DNA of 64,000 bases from Polaromonas sp. CF318 (GCF_000282655.1 NZ_AKIV01000144.1:16891-80890), one strand, 5' to 3'; shown: positions 1 to 8,572, numbered from the stretch's first letter. A program made the numbers and translations. The notes: generated by a model from the sequence alone, not told the origin.

Positions 1-76
1 CGGTGTAAAGGGAGGCCAGCTTGTCGTTGATGGCGGGAATCAGGATAGGGTTGAGTTGGAGGATCCGGGGTTTCAT
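1..76 (-). CDS. Partial D-2-hydroxyacid dehydrogenase (N-terminus only)
   Basis: An ATG at 74-76 on the minus strand opens a frame of 25 codons that runs off the left edge. It begins MKPRILQLNPILIPAIND and continues KLASLYT. This looks like the first beta-alpha unit of NAD(P)-dependent D-2-hydroxyacid dehydrogenases (glyoxylate/hydroxypyruvate reductase type), which reduce 2-keto acids in the cytoplasm. No catalytic residue is inside the window, so the family call rests on N-terminal resemblance and is tentative. It is divergently oriented from the HTH-citrate synthase gene and shares its AT-rich promoter region. Confidence 0.5.
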   Translation of the reverse strand, partial: MKPRILQLNPILIPAINDKLASLYT

Positions 77-125
77 GGAGAGGGTTCAGTTCATGGGGCG
101 AGGTGAAACGCATGGTATGAATGAA

Positions 126-166
126 TTGATCATGTCGTCAATATTGATGTATAAAATCAATATAAA
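126..166 (+). promoter_or_regulatory. Candidate divergent promoter with inverted-repeat operator
   Basis: An AT-rich patch in GC-rich DNA. ATATTGAT (141-148) and ATCAATAT (156-163) are perfect inverted arms around 7 bases. TCAATATTGA (138-147) is itself a perfect palindrome and is partly repeated as TCAATATAAA (157-166). A TTGATC (126-131) and a TATAAA (150-155) with an 18-base spacer could be -35 and -10 elements for the citrate synthase gene, so a protein on the repeat would cover the promoter. The HTH domain of the adjacent citrate synthase homologue is a possible ligand; this is inference. Confidence 0.5.
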
Positions 167-192
167 TTCACGCTTCAACGCTTCCCATCACC

Positions 193-1350
193 ATGGCTTC
201 CTGGATTTCAATGAACGAGGCATGCGAGCTTCTCGGTGTGCGGCCGCAGACGGTTTACGCCTATGTCAGCCGCGGCAAGCTCGAGGTCGCGCCCGACCCG
301 GCCGACACGCGCCGCAGCCTTTACCGCGCCGAAGACGTGGCGGGCCTGGCCAGGCGAAAACAGGCCGGCCGCAAGCACGAGACCGTGGCCGCCAACACGC
401 TGTTCGGTGCGGAACCCAGCATCCCGACGGCGCTGACGGCCTTCTTCCGCGGGCGCCCGTACTACCGGGGCCGGGACCTGATCGGCCTGTCGGCATCCGC
501 CACCCTGGAGGATGTGGCGCAGCTCTTATGGAATGCCGAACAGGCGGTCGATTTTTCGTCGCCTGAACCGGCCTCCGGCAAGCCGGGGAGGGCGCTGGCC
601 TTCACCGCCCTGGCCGGCCTGGCGGCCGAAGGGCACTCGACGCGCGGGCGCCTGACGCGGGTGCTGCACGGCGAGGCGCAGCGCCTGGTGGGCCTGGTGG
701 CCAATTCCTTCGGCGCCCGGCAAGCAGGCAAGCCGCTGCATGAGCGCCTCGCGCAAGGCTGGAAACAGCCCCCCGAGGTGGCCGACCTGCTGCGCACGGC
801 CATGGTCTTGCTGGCCGACCACGAACTCACCGGCTCGGCTTTCGCCGCGCGCATTGCGGCTTCGACAGGCGCCTCATTGCCGGCCTGCCTGCTGGCGGGA
901 TTGACCACGCTCTCGGGCCCGCTGCACGGTGACGCCTCCGGCCGTGTCCACGCCTTGTTCGGCGAGGTGGAACGGCTGGGCGAAAACAAGGCCATAGACC
1001 ATTACCTGTCGACCGGCCTGGCCTTGCCGGGGTTCGGCCACCACATCTACCCGGACGGCGACCCGCGCGCCGCCGCGCTGCTGGCCTTGTTTGAGCCCTC
1101 GAAAATGATCACGCGCTTTATCGAACAGGCCACGCAGCTGACCGGCCTGCAGCCCAATATCGACGTGGCCCTGGCCGCGCTGGTCGCCCACCACCGGCTC
1201 CCCGCCGACGCGGCCTTTGCCCTGTTCGCGACAGCCCGCAGCGTGGGCCTGCTGGCGCACAGCCTGGAGCAGCTGGGCGTTGCCCAGGTGATCCGGCCGC
1301 GCGGGCGTTATGTGGGCGTCATGCCGGACATGCCGCAAGGGCGGGTTTAA
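193..1350 (+). CDS. Citrate synthase family protein with N-terminal helix-turn-helix domain
   Basis: A 385-residue protein. Residues 1-60 form an excisionase/MerR-like HTH (MNEACELLGVRPQTVYAYV, then a basic segment). The rest is a citrate synthase fold with HELTGSAFAAR (210-220), PLHG (His245), GFGHHIYPDGDPR (His283) and PNID (Asp324), matching the His-His-Asp catalytic triad of the family. It could therefore condense an acyl-CoA with oxaloacetate or a related acid, or use the domain as a metabolite sensor. ATG at 193 is the only start that includes the HTH. Its stop overlaps the converging MocR gene by 4 bases. The HTH fusion recurs in proteobacteria, but its physiological substrate is unclear to me. 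Confidence 0.85.
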   Translation: MASWISMNEACELLGVRPQTVYAYVSRGKLEVAPDPADTRRSLYRAEDVAGLARRKQAGRKHETVAANTLFGAEPSIPTALTAFFRGRPYYRGRDLIGLSASATLEDVAQLLWNAEQAVDFSSPEPASGKPGRALAFTALAGLAAEGHSTRGRLTRVLHGEAQRLVGLVANSFGARQAGKPLHERLAQGWKQPPEVADLLRTAMVLLADHELTGSAFAARIAASTGASLPACLLAGLTTLSGPLHGDASGRVHALFGEVERLGENKAIDHYLSTGLALPGFGHHIYPDGDPRAAALLALFEPSKMITRFIEQATQLTGLQPNIDVALAALVAHHRLPADAAFALFATARSVGLLAHSLEQLGVAQVIRPRGRYVGVMPDMPQGRV

Positions 1351-2786
1351 CCCAATAATTTGACCAGGGCCCGCAACCCCGCCGTCACCTCGCCGTCGCC
1401 GATCAGGCCCAGCCCAAAGGTCAGGCCGTTGTAGCGCAGCCGCCGCAGCCCGGACCGGTCCAGCGCTTCCACCGCGATCCCCGCCTCGGCGGCCGTGCGC
1501 GCCACCTTGTACGCTTCGAACTGCGGTGCCAGCATCGCGCTCACATGCAGCCCGGCCGCCGACGGCAGCGGTATCAGCAGGCCTTCCGCATGCTGCTCCA
1601 TCGCCTGCAGCAGGGCGTCGCGCCGCCCGGCATAGAGGCGACGCATGCGCCGCACGTGCCGGGCGAGATGCCCTTCGCGGATGAAAGCGGCCAGCGCCAG
1701 TTGGGTCAACAGGGGCGGCGCGCCCTGGGTGGCGTGCAGCGCCGCCGCGAGCCGCTCCCGCGCCCAGGCCGGCGCCACCACAAAGCCGGCGCGCAGGGCA
1801 GGGAACATCACCTTCGAAAACGTGCCGACATAAAACACCAGGCCGCTGTCGTCCAGCGAGTGCAGCGCGTCGAGCGGGCGGCCGCCGTAGCGGAACTCGC
1901 CGTCGTAGTCGTCTTCGATCACCACAGCCTGGTGCTGCCGCGCGAATGCCAGCAGTTGCGCGCGGCGGTTCAGGGACATCGCGGCGCCGACCGGGAACTG
2001 GTGCGAAGGCGTCACGCAGATCACCCTGGCCTCTGGCGGCAGGCGGTCGACGCGCAGGCCCTCCTTGTCGAGCGGCACACGCTGCAGCTGCGCGCCGCGA
2101 AACGCCATGGCCGCGTGCAAGGGCGCATAACCCGGGTCCTCGACGGCCACCACCGTGGCCTGCGGCGTGACCAGCACGTCGGCCAGCAGGGCGAAGGCGT
2201 GCTGCGCGCCCGAGGTGATGAACACGTCGTCGGCGCTGCAGGCCACCGCGCGCGACAAGGACACATGGCCGGCAATCGCTTCGCGCAGCAGGGGGTCGCC
2301 GGCGGGGTCGGTGTAAGCCCTGGGCGCGCGCGCGAAGTCGTGCTGGGCGTGGCCGCACAGGCGGCGCCAGCGATCCCAGGGAAACTGCGAGTGGTCCGGC
2401 AAGCCCACGCGAAAGTCAAAGCGCGGCCCGGGCGGCATGGCCTCGGCGGACCACGGCGCCACGCGCCGCCAGGCGTCGGGCAGCTCGGCCAGGGATGGGC
2501 CGGGTGGGTTTGATGGCGGCGCCGCATGGCCGCGCGGCGGTATCGCCCCCGCGACGAAAGTGCCGGCGCGTTGGCGCGGCTGCAGATAGCCTTCGGTCGC
2601 CAGGTGTTCGTAGGCGGCCAGCACGGTGTTGCGCGAGACACCCAGCCTGTCCGCGAGTTCACGCGTGGTCGGCAGCCGCACCCCCGCGGCCAGGCGCCCG
2701 TCGATGATGGCCGCCCGGATCTGGCGGTGCAGGGCGGCGAAGCGGTCCCGCGAGCCGGCCGCGGGCATGTCGATGTGAAATTCCAT
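1347..2786 (-). CDS. MocR-family transcriptional regulator (GntR HTH plus PLP aminotransferase-like domain)
   Basis: A 479-residue protein. Residues 15-80 are a GntR-type winged helix (RQIRAAIIDGRLAAGVRLPT, then LGVSRNTVLAAYEHL). A linker leads to a fold-type I aminotransferase domain with TSGAQHAF (191-198), EDDYDGEF (291-298) and GTFSKVMFPALRAG, where Lys325 is the expected PLP Schiff-base lysine. This is the PdxR/GabR architecture, in which PLP or an amine effector controls DNA binding. It diverges from a LysE-type exporter across about 116 bases holding a palindrome, so that exporter and its own gene are the likely targets. Confidence 0.9.
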   Translation of the reverse strand: MEFHIDMPAAGSRDRFAALHRQIRAAIIDGRLAAGVRLPTTRELADRLGVSRNTVLAAYEHLATEGYLQPRQRAGTFVAGAIPPRGHAAPPSNPPGPSLAELPDAWRRVAPWSAEAMPPGPRFDFRVGLPDHSQFPWDRWRRLCGHAQHDFARAPRAYTDPAGDPLLREAIAGHVSLSRAVACSADDVFITSGAQHAFALLADVLVTPQATVVAVEDPGYAPLHAAMAFRGAQLQRVPLDKEGLRVDRLPPEARVICVTPSHQFPVGAAMSLNRRAQLLAFARQHQAVVIEDDYDGEFRYGGRPLDALHSLDDSGLVFYVGTFSKVMFPALRAGFVVAPAWARERLAAALHATQGAPPLLTQLALAAFIREGHLARHVRRMRRLYAGRRDALLQAMEQHAEGLLIPLPSAAGLHVSAMLAPQFEAYKVARTAAEAGIAVEALDRSGLRRLRYNGLTFGLGLIGDGEVTAGLRALVKLLG

Positions 2787-2831
2787 GCCTGTTCTGGCCC
2801 TTATGAATTACCCAATTGTGGAGCTTCAAAG

Positions 2832-2851
2832 GTACCAGATGGCATGCCATC
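2832..2851. promoter_or_regulatory. Candidate MocR operator between mocR-like gene and lysE-like gene
   Basis: GATGGCATGCCATC (2838-2851) is a perfect 14-base palindrome midway between the divergent starts. GTACCA (2832-2837) and ATGCCA (2844-2849) also form a direct repeat one helical turn apart, resembling the direct ATACCA boxes known for GabR. On the minus strand a TTGAAG then CATAAG pair with an 18-base spacer lies just beside it and could be the regulator promoter. Assignment to the adjacent MocR protein is inferred from position. Confidence 0.45.
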
Positions 2852-2902
2852 CTGCGGGCCGGAAACATGAAATAAAACCTGAAACAAAGGGTGATGCCCC
2901 CA

Positions 2903-3520
2903 ATGGATACCGCACTCGTCCTGCTCTCGCTGTTCCTGATCGACAGCCTGGCCATCGTCAGCCCGGGCCCCAACATTCTGCTGGTCGTGCATGCGGCCGC
3001 CGAGCGCGACCGGCGCGGCGCCTTGCTGATCGCAGCCGGCCTGGCTGCCGCAGGCGCCATGTGGGCGCTGATCGCGGTCACCGGCCTGACGGCGGTTTTT
3101 GAACTGATGCCTTCGCTGCAGACGGCGATCCGGGTCGCCGGTGCGGCCTACCTTTTGTATATAGCCGTGCGCTTGTGGCGCTCGCACGCGGGGCCCAAGC
3201 CCACGGTGGCCATCTCCGAACGGGCGGCGCAGCCGGCGCACAAGGCGCTGTTGCGCGGCCTGGCCACCGGCCTGCTGAACCCGAAATCGCTGGCTTACTT
3301 CGGAAGCATCTTCGTGCTGCTGGTGCCGGCCGATGCCAGCTGGCCGCTTCGCGCCGCGGCGGTCGGCTTGGTGCTCTTCGACGCGCTGCTCTGGTACGGC
3401 CTGGCCGCCTGCCTGTTCTCGACGCCGCGCGTGATCGAAGGCTATATGACGCTGCGCCGGCCCATAGACCGCGCCTGCGCGGCGCTGATGGCTGCGTTCG
3501 GCGTCAAGCTGATGCTGTGA
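2903..3520 (+). CDS. LysE/RhtB-family amino acid exporter
   Basis: About 205 residues with five to six hydrophobic segments. The family signature SPGPNILLVVHAA lies in the first membrane segment, and GLLNPKSLAYFGSIFVLLVP is typical of the central region. The family exports amino acids or related metabolites across the inner membrane by exchange with protons. Starts at 2891 (GTG), 2894 and 2903 are in frame. I prefer 2903 because AAAGGGTGAT at 2886-2895 is a good anti-16S match at the right distance. The adjacent divergent MocR gene is a common arrangement and suggests induction by an amino compound. Confidence 0.85.
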   Translation: MDTALVLLSLFLIDSLAIVSPGPNILLVVHAAAERDRRGALLIAAGLAAAGAMWALIAVTGLTAVFELMPSLQTAIRVAGAAYLLYIAVRLWRSHAGPKPTVAISERAAQPAHKALLRGLATGLLNPKSLAYFGSIFVLLVPADASWPLRAAAVGLVLFDALLWYGLAACLFSTPRVIEGYMTLRRPIDRACAALMAAFGVKLML

Positions 3521-3691
3521 GCGCGGGGCAGAAGAGGCTTTGCGCTTGGGGAAATGGATTCTTTGAGGGTCTTGGGCTGATTCAAATAATACTTAACATA
3601 ATATACATCGTGGAACATAAAGACAGTACAAGACAACCAGGCGACTGGGCGTCATCACTCTCAAACCGGGCTGAGCACTAAGTGGATGCAA
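3521..3691. other. Convergent intergenic gap with AT-rich patch
   Basis: The gap lies between two converging genes. Bases 3580-3612 (TTCAAATAATACTTAACATA and following) are strikingly AT-rich, with several -10-like words (TAATAC, CATAAT), although neither neighbour needs a promoter here. I find no convincing ORF, terminator with a T-run or tRNA. A small RNA promoter is possible but unsupported. Confidence 0.3.
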
Positions 3692-4360
3692 TCACCATTG
3701 CCCGGCCGGCCGTTTCTTCTGGATCGCGGCGGCGATGGCTTCGGCGGCGTCCGGGCGGTTGGCTCGCTGGGCGAACTGCAAGGCGGTCAGGCCTTGCTGG
3801 TTCTTGAGCTGGGGGTCGGCGCCTTCCTCCAGCAGCAGCTCGACGGCCGCCGGCGTGCCGTACATGGCGGCCATCATCAGCGGGGTTGTGCCGTTGGGTG
3901 ACTCGGCGTCGATATAGGCGCTGTTCTCCAGCAGCAGGCTGATGATGGCCACGTTGCCGTTGCTGGCGGCATAGTGCAGCGGCGTCCAGCCGGTCTTGTT
4001 GACGTCGGCGCCCTTCTTGATCAGCTTTTCGGCCAGCGCCTGGTGGTCCTTGAGCGCGGCCAGCATAAGGGCGCTTTCTTCCTTGCTGTTGAGGATGTTG
4101 ACGTCGGTCTTGGGCCAGGCGATCAATGCTTCGGCGACCTTGGGCGAAGGCTCGCGCAAGGCCAGGTACAAGCCGGTCTGGCCCGTCGGGTCCAGGGTGT
4201 TGGGGTCAAAACCGCGCTGCAGCAGGCTCTGGATGACGGCGGGATTGTCCTGCCGTATGGCCATGAAGAAGTCTTCGTAGGAGCCAGCGCTTGCCGCAGA
4301 AAATCCAGTAATAACAATAAGGTAAATCGCCTTCTTAAAGTATTGGATGAGGTTTTTCAT
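3692..4360 (-). CDS. Secreted ankyrin-repeat protein
   Basis: A 222-residue protein. Residues 1-26 form a signal peptide with a lysine-rich start (MKNLIQYFKKAIYL) and a hydrophobic core ending near ASAGS. About six ankyrin repeats follow, the clearest being TGWTPLHYAASNGNVAIISL, NGTTPLMMAAMYGTPAAVEL and QGLTALQFAQRANRPDAAEA. These are scaffold domains with no enzymatic function, and the signal places them in the periplasm. The start ATG overlaps the tatD stop (ATGA at 4357-4360), so translation is probably coupled. The frame stays open far upstream inside tatD, but that part is out of frame with tatD and is not coding. Confidence 0.85.
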   Translation of the reverse strand: MKNLIQYFKKAIYLIVITGFSAASAGSYEDFFMAIRQDNPAVIQSLLQRGFDPNTLDPTGQTGLYLALREPSPKVAEALIAWPKTDVNILNSKEESALMLAALKDHQALAEKLIKKGADVNKTGWTPLHYAASNGNVAIISLLLENSAYIDAESPNGTTPLMMAAMYGTPAAVELLLEEGADPQLKNQQGLTALQFAQRANRPDAAEAIAAAIQKKRPAGQW

Positions 4361-5157
4361 GAGGTTGTTACCCCGCTGAACAGGCGCTCGAAGTTGCGGC
4401 TGGTGGCCTCGGCAATGGTTTGGAGTGGCTGCTGCGTCAGCTCCGCGATCTGCTTGGCCACGAAGGGAACGTAAGACGGGTTGTTGGTTTTGCCGCGGTA
4501 AGGCATGGGCGCCAGGTAGGGGCTGTCGGTCTCTATCAGCATGCGGTCCAGCGGAACGAATTGCGCCACTTCGCGCAAATCGGCCGCATTCTTGAAGGTC
4601 AGGATGCCGGAAAACGAGATGTAAAACCCGAGGTCCAGTGCCGCCCGGGCCACGGCCAGGGTTTCGGTGAAGCAGTGGAAAACGCCGGTGGCAGCGCCGG
4701 GCTGCCCTACGCCACCGCCCTCCTCCTTGAGGATGGCGATGGTGTCGTCGGAGGCGCTGCGGGTGTGGATGACCAGCGGCTTGCCGGTCCGGCGGGCCGC
4801 ACGTATATGCACCCGAAAGCGCTCGCGCTGCCATTCCATGTCGGCCACGGTGCGCTCGCCCAGGCGGTAATAGTCCAGCCCGGTTTCGCCTATGCCGACC
4901 ACCTTGGGTAGCGCGGCGCGCTGCAGCAGGTCGTCCAGGCTGGGCTCACGCACGTCCTCGTTGTCGGGGTGCACACCCACGGTGGCCCAGAAATTGTCGT
5001 AACTCGTGGCCAGGCCGTGGACGGTTTCAAATTCTTCCAGGGTGGTGCAAATGCACAGTGCCCGGTCGACCTTGGCGTCCTGCATGGCCTGGCGGATTTG
5101 CGGCAGCTGGGCCTGGAGCTCGGGAAAGCTTAAGTGGCAGTGGGAGTCGGTGAACAT
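4357..5157 (-). CDS. tatD: TatD-family metal-dependent hydrolase
   Basis: A 266-residue TIM-barrel amidohydrolase. The metal ligands are in DSHCHL (residues 4-9), GIGETGLDYY (about 92-101, Glu), PLVIHTRSA (His), FHCFTE (His) and IETDSPYLAP (Asp). TatD proteins are cytoplasmic 3'-5' exonucleases or DNases involved in DNA repair and quality control. It lies downstream of pilZ after a hairpin-containing gap of about 100 bases. The order mltG-tmk-holB-pilZ-tatD matches the one I know from Pseudomonas, which supports the whole block. Confidence 0.92.
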   Translation of the reverse strand: MFTDSHCHLSFPELQAQLPQIRQAMQDAKVDRALCICTTLEEFETVHGLATSYDNFWATVGVHPDNEDVREPSLDDLLQRAALPKVVGIGETGLDYYRLGERTVADMEWQRERFRVHIRAARRTGKPLVIHTRSASDDTIAILKEEGGGVGQPGAATGVFHCFTETLAVARAALDLGFYISFSGILTFKNAADLREVAQFVPLDRMLIETDSPYLAPMPYRGKTNNPSYVPFVAKQIAELTQQPLQTIAEATSRNFERLFSGVTTS

Positions 5158-5230
5158 TCCGCGGTGGCTCTGGATGGATGCCGCTGTCCCACTATATAGA
5201 GAGGGACTAGGGCAAAAGGCATGGAAAGCG

Positions 5231-5249
5231 GGCGGCCGACGCGGCCGCC
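5231..5249 (-). terminator. Hairpin downstream of pilZ
   Basis: GGCGGCCG-ACG-CGGCCGCC is a perfect 8-base stem with a 3-base loop, 8 bases beyond the pilZ stop. On the minus strand only a short pyrimidine run (CGCTTTCC) follows, so it would be a weak terminator or an mRNA-stabilising hairpin. Confidence 0.4.
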
Positions 5250-5256
5250 GGTCCGC

Positions 5257-5637
5257 TTAAATCGTCTGGGTGGGCCGGTCGGAGGCCAGGTGCGCGCCCA
5301 GGATTTCTTCGATCTTGATCTTGAGCAGGCGGGATTTTTCGTCGGACGGGAAACGCACGCCCACGCCCTGGGTGCGGTTGCCGGCCGCCCTGCCGGGCGT
5401 GACCCAGGCCACCTTGCCGGCCACCGGGTAGCGCTGCGTGTCTTCGGGCAGCGTCAGCAGCACGTAGACGTCGTCGCCAAGCTTGTAGTCGCGTGCCGTG
5501 GGAATGAAGACGCCACCTTCCTTGAACAGCGGGATGTAGGCGGCGTACAACGCCGCTTTTTCCTTGATGGCCAGCTGGACGACGCTGGGCCGGGCGCCGG
5601 CGGCTGCGGGGGAACTGGCGGGGGGCGTTGTGCTCAT
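5257..5637 (-). CDS. pilZ: PilZ-type type IV pilus assembly protein
   Basis: A 126-residue protein closely resembling Pseudomonas PilZ rather than c-di-GMP receptors: LAIKEKAALYAAYIPLFKEG, GGVFIPT, YKLGDDVYVLLTLPED, VAGKVAWVTP and a C-terminal SDRPTQTI. The RxxxR and D/NxSxxG residues that bind c-di-GMP in other PilZ domains are absent, as in PilZ itself. By family knowledge it acts in the cytoplasm with the FimX/PilB system in pilus extension. It sits between holB and tatD in the same direction, the classical location. The first 15 residues are a low-complexity Ala/Pro/Ser stretch. Confidence 0.9.
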   Translation of the reverse strand: MSTTPPASSPAAAGARPSVVQLAIKEKAALYAAYIPLFKEGGVFIPTARDYKLGDDVYVLLTLPEDTQRYPVAGKVAWVTPGRAAGNRTQGVGVRFPSDEKSRLLKIKIEEILGAHLASDRPTQTI

Positions 5638-5697
5638 GGCGCTAGTTTATCGGTTTGAAGGGGGCGGTGTCCGCAATTGCGCGATGAATGGCGGCCT

Positions 5698-6789
5698 TTA
5701 TTTGGCATTGAGTGCCAGCCGGGCGCGGCTGACCAGCGACTCCAGCATCAGGCCCGGGTTGTAGGGGTGTTCCACGGTGCGGGCGATGCTGGCCAGCTCG
5801 CGCGACCAGCTGGCCAGCGCGTACAGCCCGGCGCCCGCCTTGCCGGCTGCGGCGGACAGGTCGGCGGCGCTGAAAAACCGCGGCGCGGCGCCCATGCGCA
5901 CGGCCAGCACATCGTGGCAGAGCTTTTGCAGCGCGTCGACCGCCTGCGCCGGCGCCCAGTCCGACAGGGCGCTCACGTCGCCGCGCGCCATGGCTTTGGG
6001 CAGGGCCTGCCAGTGCTGGGCCGCTTCGCCGGCTGACGCATCCTGGGCCCAGGCCAGCGCATCGGCCGGGCGCCCGCCCGAGGCGACCAGCAGGGTTTGC
6101 AGGTCGGCCGGTTTGGGCGCGGACGCGGCTTTTTTGGCGCTGCCGCCCTCACCCGCCTGGCTGATTTCCTGCTGCAGCCAGCCCAGCGCCAGCTCAAAAT
6201 CGGGCCAGACCATGGTGTGGCCCAGGCAACGGCTGCGTATGGTGGGCAGCAGCTGGTGGGCCGCGTCGGTGGCCAGGATGAATTTGACCGCACCCGGTGG
6301 CTCTTCCAGCGTCTTGAGCAGGGTGTTGGCCGTCACGTTGTTCATGCGCTCGGCCGGGAACACCAGCACCACCTTGGTCGTGCCGCGCGAGCGCGTGAAC
6401 TGCGTGAAGGACACGGCCTCGCGCGCGGCGTCGACCTTGATTTCCTTGCTGGGCTTGCGTTTTTTGCTGTCGAGCTCATCCTGGGTTTTTTCGTCCAGCG
6501 GCCAGCCGAGCGCCAGCGACAGGGTCTCGGGCATCAACATGCAGAGGTCGGCATGGGTGTGCACGTCGACCGCATGGCAGCTGCCGCAATGGCCGCAGGC
6601 GCCTTGCGGCGTGGGTTCTTCGCAAAGCCAGGCGCGGGCCAGCGCCAGCGCCAGCTCGAACTGGCCCAGGCCGGACGGCCCGCTGAGCAGCCAGGCATGG
6701 CCGCGCTGCACCAGCAGGCTTTCGAGCTGGGTTTGCAGCCAGGGCGCCAGCGGCGGGTTGCTCGATGGGGTTTCGCCGGGGTCGCTCAT
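5698..6789 (-). CDS. holB: DNA polymerase III delta' subunit
   Basis: A 363-residue clamp-loader subunit. [20 protein letters not shown] replaces a true Walker A, as expected for the non-hydrolysing delta' subunit. A zinc module, ACGHCGSC with a preceding Cys, lies at about 52-66. [20 protein letters not shown] and IRSRCLGH (SRC arginine-finger motif) follow. It loads the beta sliding clamp in the cytoplasm with the tau/gamma and delta subunits. Its ATG overlaps the tmk stop by 4 bases, and pilZ follows after 60 bases. A Lys/Ser-rich insert ([12 protein letters not shown]) precedes the AAA+ sensor region. Confidence 0.93.
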   Translation of the reverse strand: MSDPGETPSSNPPLAPWLQTQLESLLVQRGHAWLLSGPSGLGQFELALALARAWLCEEPTPQGACGHCGSCHAVDVHTHADLCMLMPETLSLALGWPLDEKTQDELDSKKRKPSKEIKVDAAREAVSFTQFTRSRGTTKVVLVFPAERMNNVTANTLLKTLEEPPGAVKFILATDAAHQLLPTIRSRCLGHTMVWPDFELALGWLQQEISQAGEGGSAKKAASAPKPADLQTLLVASGGRPADALAWAQDASAGEAAQHWQALPKAMARGDVSALSDWAPAQAVDALQKLCHDVLAVRMGAAPRFFSAADLSAAAGKAGAGLYALASWSRELASIARTVEHPYNPGLMLESLVSRARLALNAK

Positions 6790-7478
6790 GGCAGCCAGCC
6801 TTTGGCCATAAACACCTGGCGCACCGCCTGCCAGACCTCATCGCGGCTTTTGGCGGCGTCTATGCGGGCAAAGCGCTCGGGGTGGTTTTTCTGCCGGTCG
6901 GCATAACCCTGCGCCACGCGCCGGAAAAACTCCAGCGGCTGGGCTTCAAACTTGTCGGGCACGCGCGCACCGGCCAGGCGCACAGCGGCTTCTTCAGGCG
7001 CCAGGTCGAACCAGACCGTCAAATGCGGCTCGATCACGGTTTCGACTTCGGGTTTCATGGGCGTGTTGCCGGCCGGGTCGCCCAGCAGGCCTTCGTCGGA
7101 CTGCACCCATTGCTCCAGCGTGGCCAGCAGCTTCAGGTCAAAGCCACGGCCCGCGCCCTGGTAGGCAAAGGTGGCGTCGGTGAAACGGTCGCACAGCACC
7201 ACCTCGCCGCGCAGCAGCGCCGGGGCGATCACATGGACGATGTGGTCGCGCCGGGCCGCGAAGATCAGCAAGGCCTCGGTCAGCGGGTCCATGGCGTCGT
7301 TGAGCACCATGGCGCGCAGCTTTTCGGCCAGCGGCGTGCCGCCGGGCTCGCGCGTCAGCGTCACCGCCCTGCCCTCGGCCTTGAACGCCTCGGCCAGGCC
7401 TGCGATGTGCGTGGACTTGCCGGCGCCGTCTATGCCTTCGAAGCTGATGAAGAGGCCGCTCAGAGGTCTGGTGCTCAT
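6786..7478 (-). CDS. tmk: Thymidylate kinase
   Basis: About 230 residues. The P-loop is [15 protein letters not shown], the DR motif is [17 protein letters not shown], and the substrate loop is [15 protein letters not shown]. It phosphorylates dTMP to dTDP in the cytoplasm. I chose the ATG at 7478 because GAGGT sits at proper spacing. A GTG at 7484 overlapping the mltG stop is the alternative and adds two residues. Both neighbours overlap or abut, so mltG-tmk-holB are translationally linked. Confidence 0.94.
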   Translation of the reverse strand: MSTRPLSGLFISFEGIDGAGKSTHIAGLAEAFKAEGRAVTLTREPGGTPLAEKLRAMVLNDAMDPLTEALLIFAARRDHIVHVIAPALLRGEVVLCDRFTDATFAYQGAGRGFDLKLLATLEQWVQSDEGLLGDPAGNTPMKPEVETVIEPHLTVWFDLAPEEAAVRLAGARVPDKFEAQPLEFFRRVAQGYADRQKNHPERFARIDAAKSRDEVWQAVRQVFMAKGWLP

Positions 7479-7480
7479 GG

Positions 7481-8488
7481 TCACTGACCTCGTATGTATT
7501 TGTTGACCGCGCGGTTGTGCTCATCCAGGCTGGCGCTGAACTGGCTGCTGCCATCACCGCGCGCCACAAAGTAGATGGCCTTGGTGGGCGCCGGCTGCAC
7601 TGCCGCGAGCAACGCGGCCCGGCCCGGCATGGCAATCGGCGTGGGCGGCAGGCCGGCGCGGGTGTAGGTGTTGTAGGGCGTGTCGGCCAGCAGGTCGCGC
7701 TTGCGCAGGTTGCCGTCGAACTTGCTGCCCAGGCCGTAGATCACGGTCGGGTCGGTTTGCAGCAACATGCCCAGGCGCAGCCGGTTGCTGAAAACGCCGC
7801 CTATCTGCGGCCGGTCGGAGGGCTTGCCGGTTTCTTTTTCGACAATGCTGGCCAGGATCAGCGCCTCATCCGGGGTTTTCAGCGGGGTGTCCGGGCTGCG
7901 CAGGGACCAGGCGGCATCCAGGCGCTTGTCCATGGCGCGCGCCGCGCGTTTGAGCACGGCCAGGTCGCTGGAGCCCTTGGCATAGGTGTAGGTGTCGGGG
8001 AAGAAACGGCCCTCGGGGTGCACGCCCGGCTTGCCCAGTTTTTCCATGATGGCTTCGGGCGCCAGGTTCAGCGTGTCTGGCGACAGCTGCTCGGCTTTTT
8101 GCAGGGCCGCGCGCACCTGGTTGAAGGTCCAGCCCTCGACCAGCGTGACGCTTTTGAGGGCTTCCTCGCCGCGCACCAGCATGCTGAGCAGCTTGCGCGG
8201 CGTGGTGCCGGGCACCAGTTCATAGCTGCCGGCCTTGATCAACCGGGCCTGGCCGGAAAAGCGGAACCAGGCGTGGAGCAACACCGCCGGCACGTCGGCG
8301 CCGCTGGCCACAATCACCTCGGCGACGCCGCTGGCGGGCGTGCCGGGCTCGATTTCCAGGTCCACCACCTGGCTGCCGGGGGCCAGGCGCAGCGGAATCG
8401 GCTCGTGCAGCCACCACAAGCCCGCACCGAACAACAGCAGGGCGCCGGCAAATACCAGGATCAACAGACTTGTAAAGACACGACGCAC
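7481..8488 (-). CDS. mltG: Endolytic murein transglycosylase MltG
   Basis: A 335-residue protein with one N-terminal membrane segment (residues 7-27) and a periplasmic YceG domain. The hallmark motifs are present: [24 protein letters not shown] (catalytic Glu), [22 protein letters not shown] and [18 protein letters not shown]. It cleaves nascent glycan strands in the inner membrane and sets their length. The start is GTG at 8488. It begins the minus-strand run with tmk and holB and diverges from ygfZ across 84 bases, where a TATGAT at 8531 is a possible -10 for ygfZ. Confidence 0.94.
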   Translation of the reverse strand: MRRVFTSLLILVFAGALLLFGAGLWWLHEPIPLRLAPGSQVVDLEIEPGTPASGVAEVIVASGADVPAVLLHAWFRFSGQARLIKAGSYELVPGTTPRKLLSMLVRGEEALKSVTLVEGWTFNQVRAALQKAEQLSPDTLNLAPEAIMEKLGKPGVHPEGRFFPDTYTYAKGSSDLAVLKRAARAMDKRLDAAWSLRSPDTPLKTPDEALILASIVEKETGKPSDRPQIGGVFSNRLRLGMLLQTDPTVIYGLGSKFDGNLRKRDLLADTPYNTYTRAGLPPTPIAMPGRAALLAAVQPAPTKAIYFVARGDGSSQFSASLDEHNRAVNKYIRGQ

Positions 8489-8572
8489 AACCCAGCTACC
8501 TTTTCAGTACAGAACGCAAAAGCTCAAGCCTATGATAATTCAGCCCATCTTCTCACCGACTGTGAACGCCCC

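Noticed and set aside
5186..5206. TATATA upstream of tatD as a promoter.
   Set aside because: No -35 element lies at an acceptable distance, and the gene is probably read from the upstream holB-pilZ transcript.
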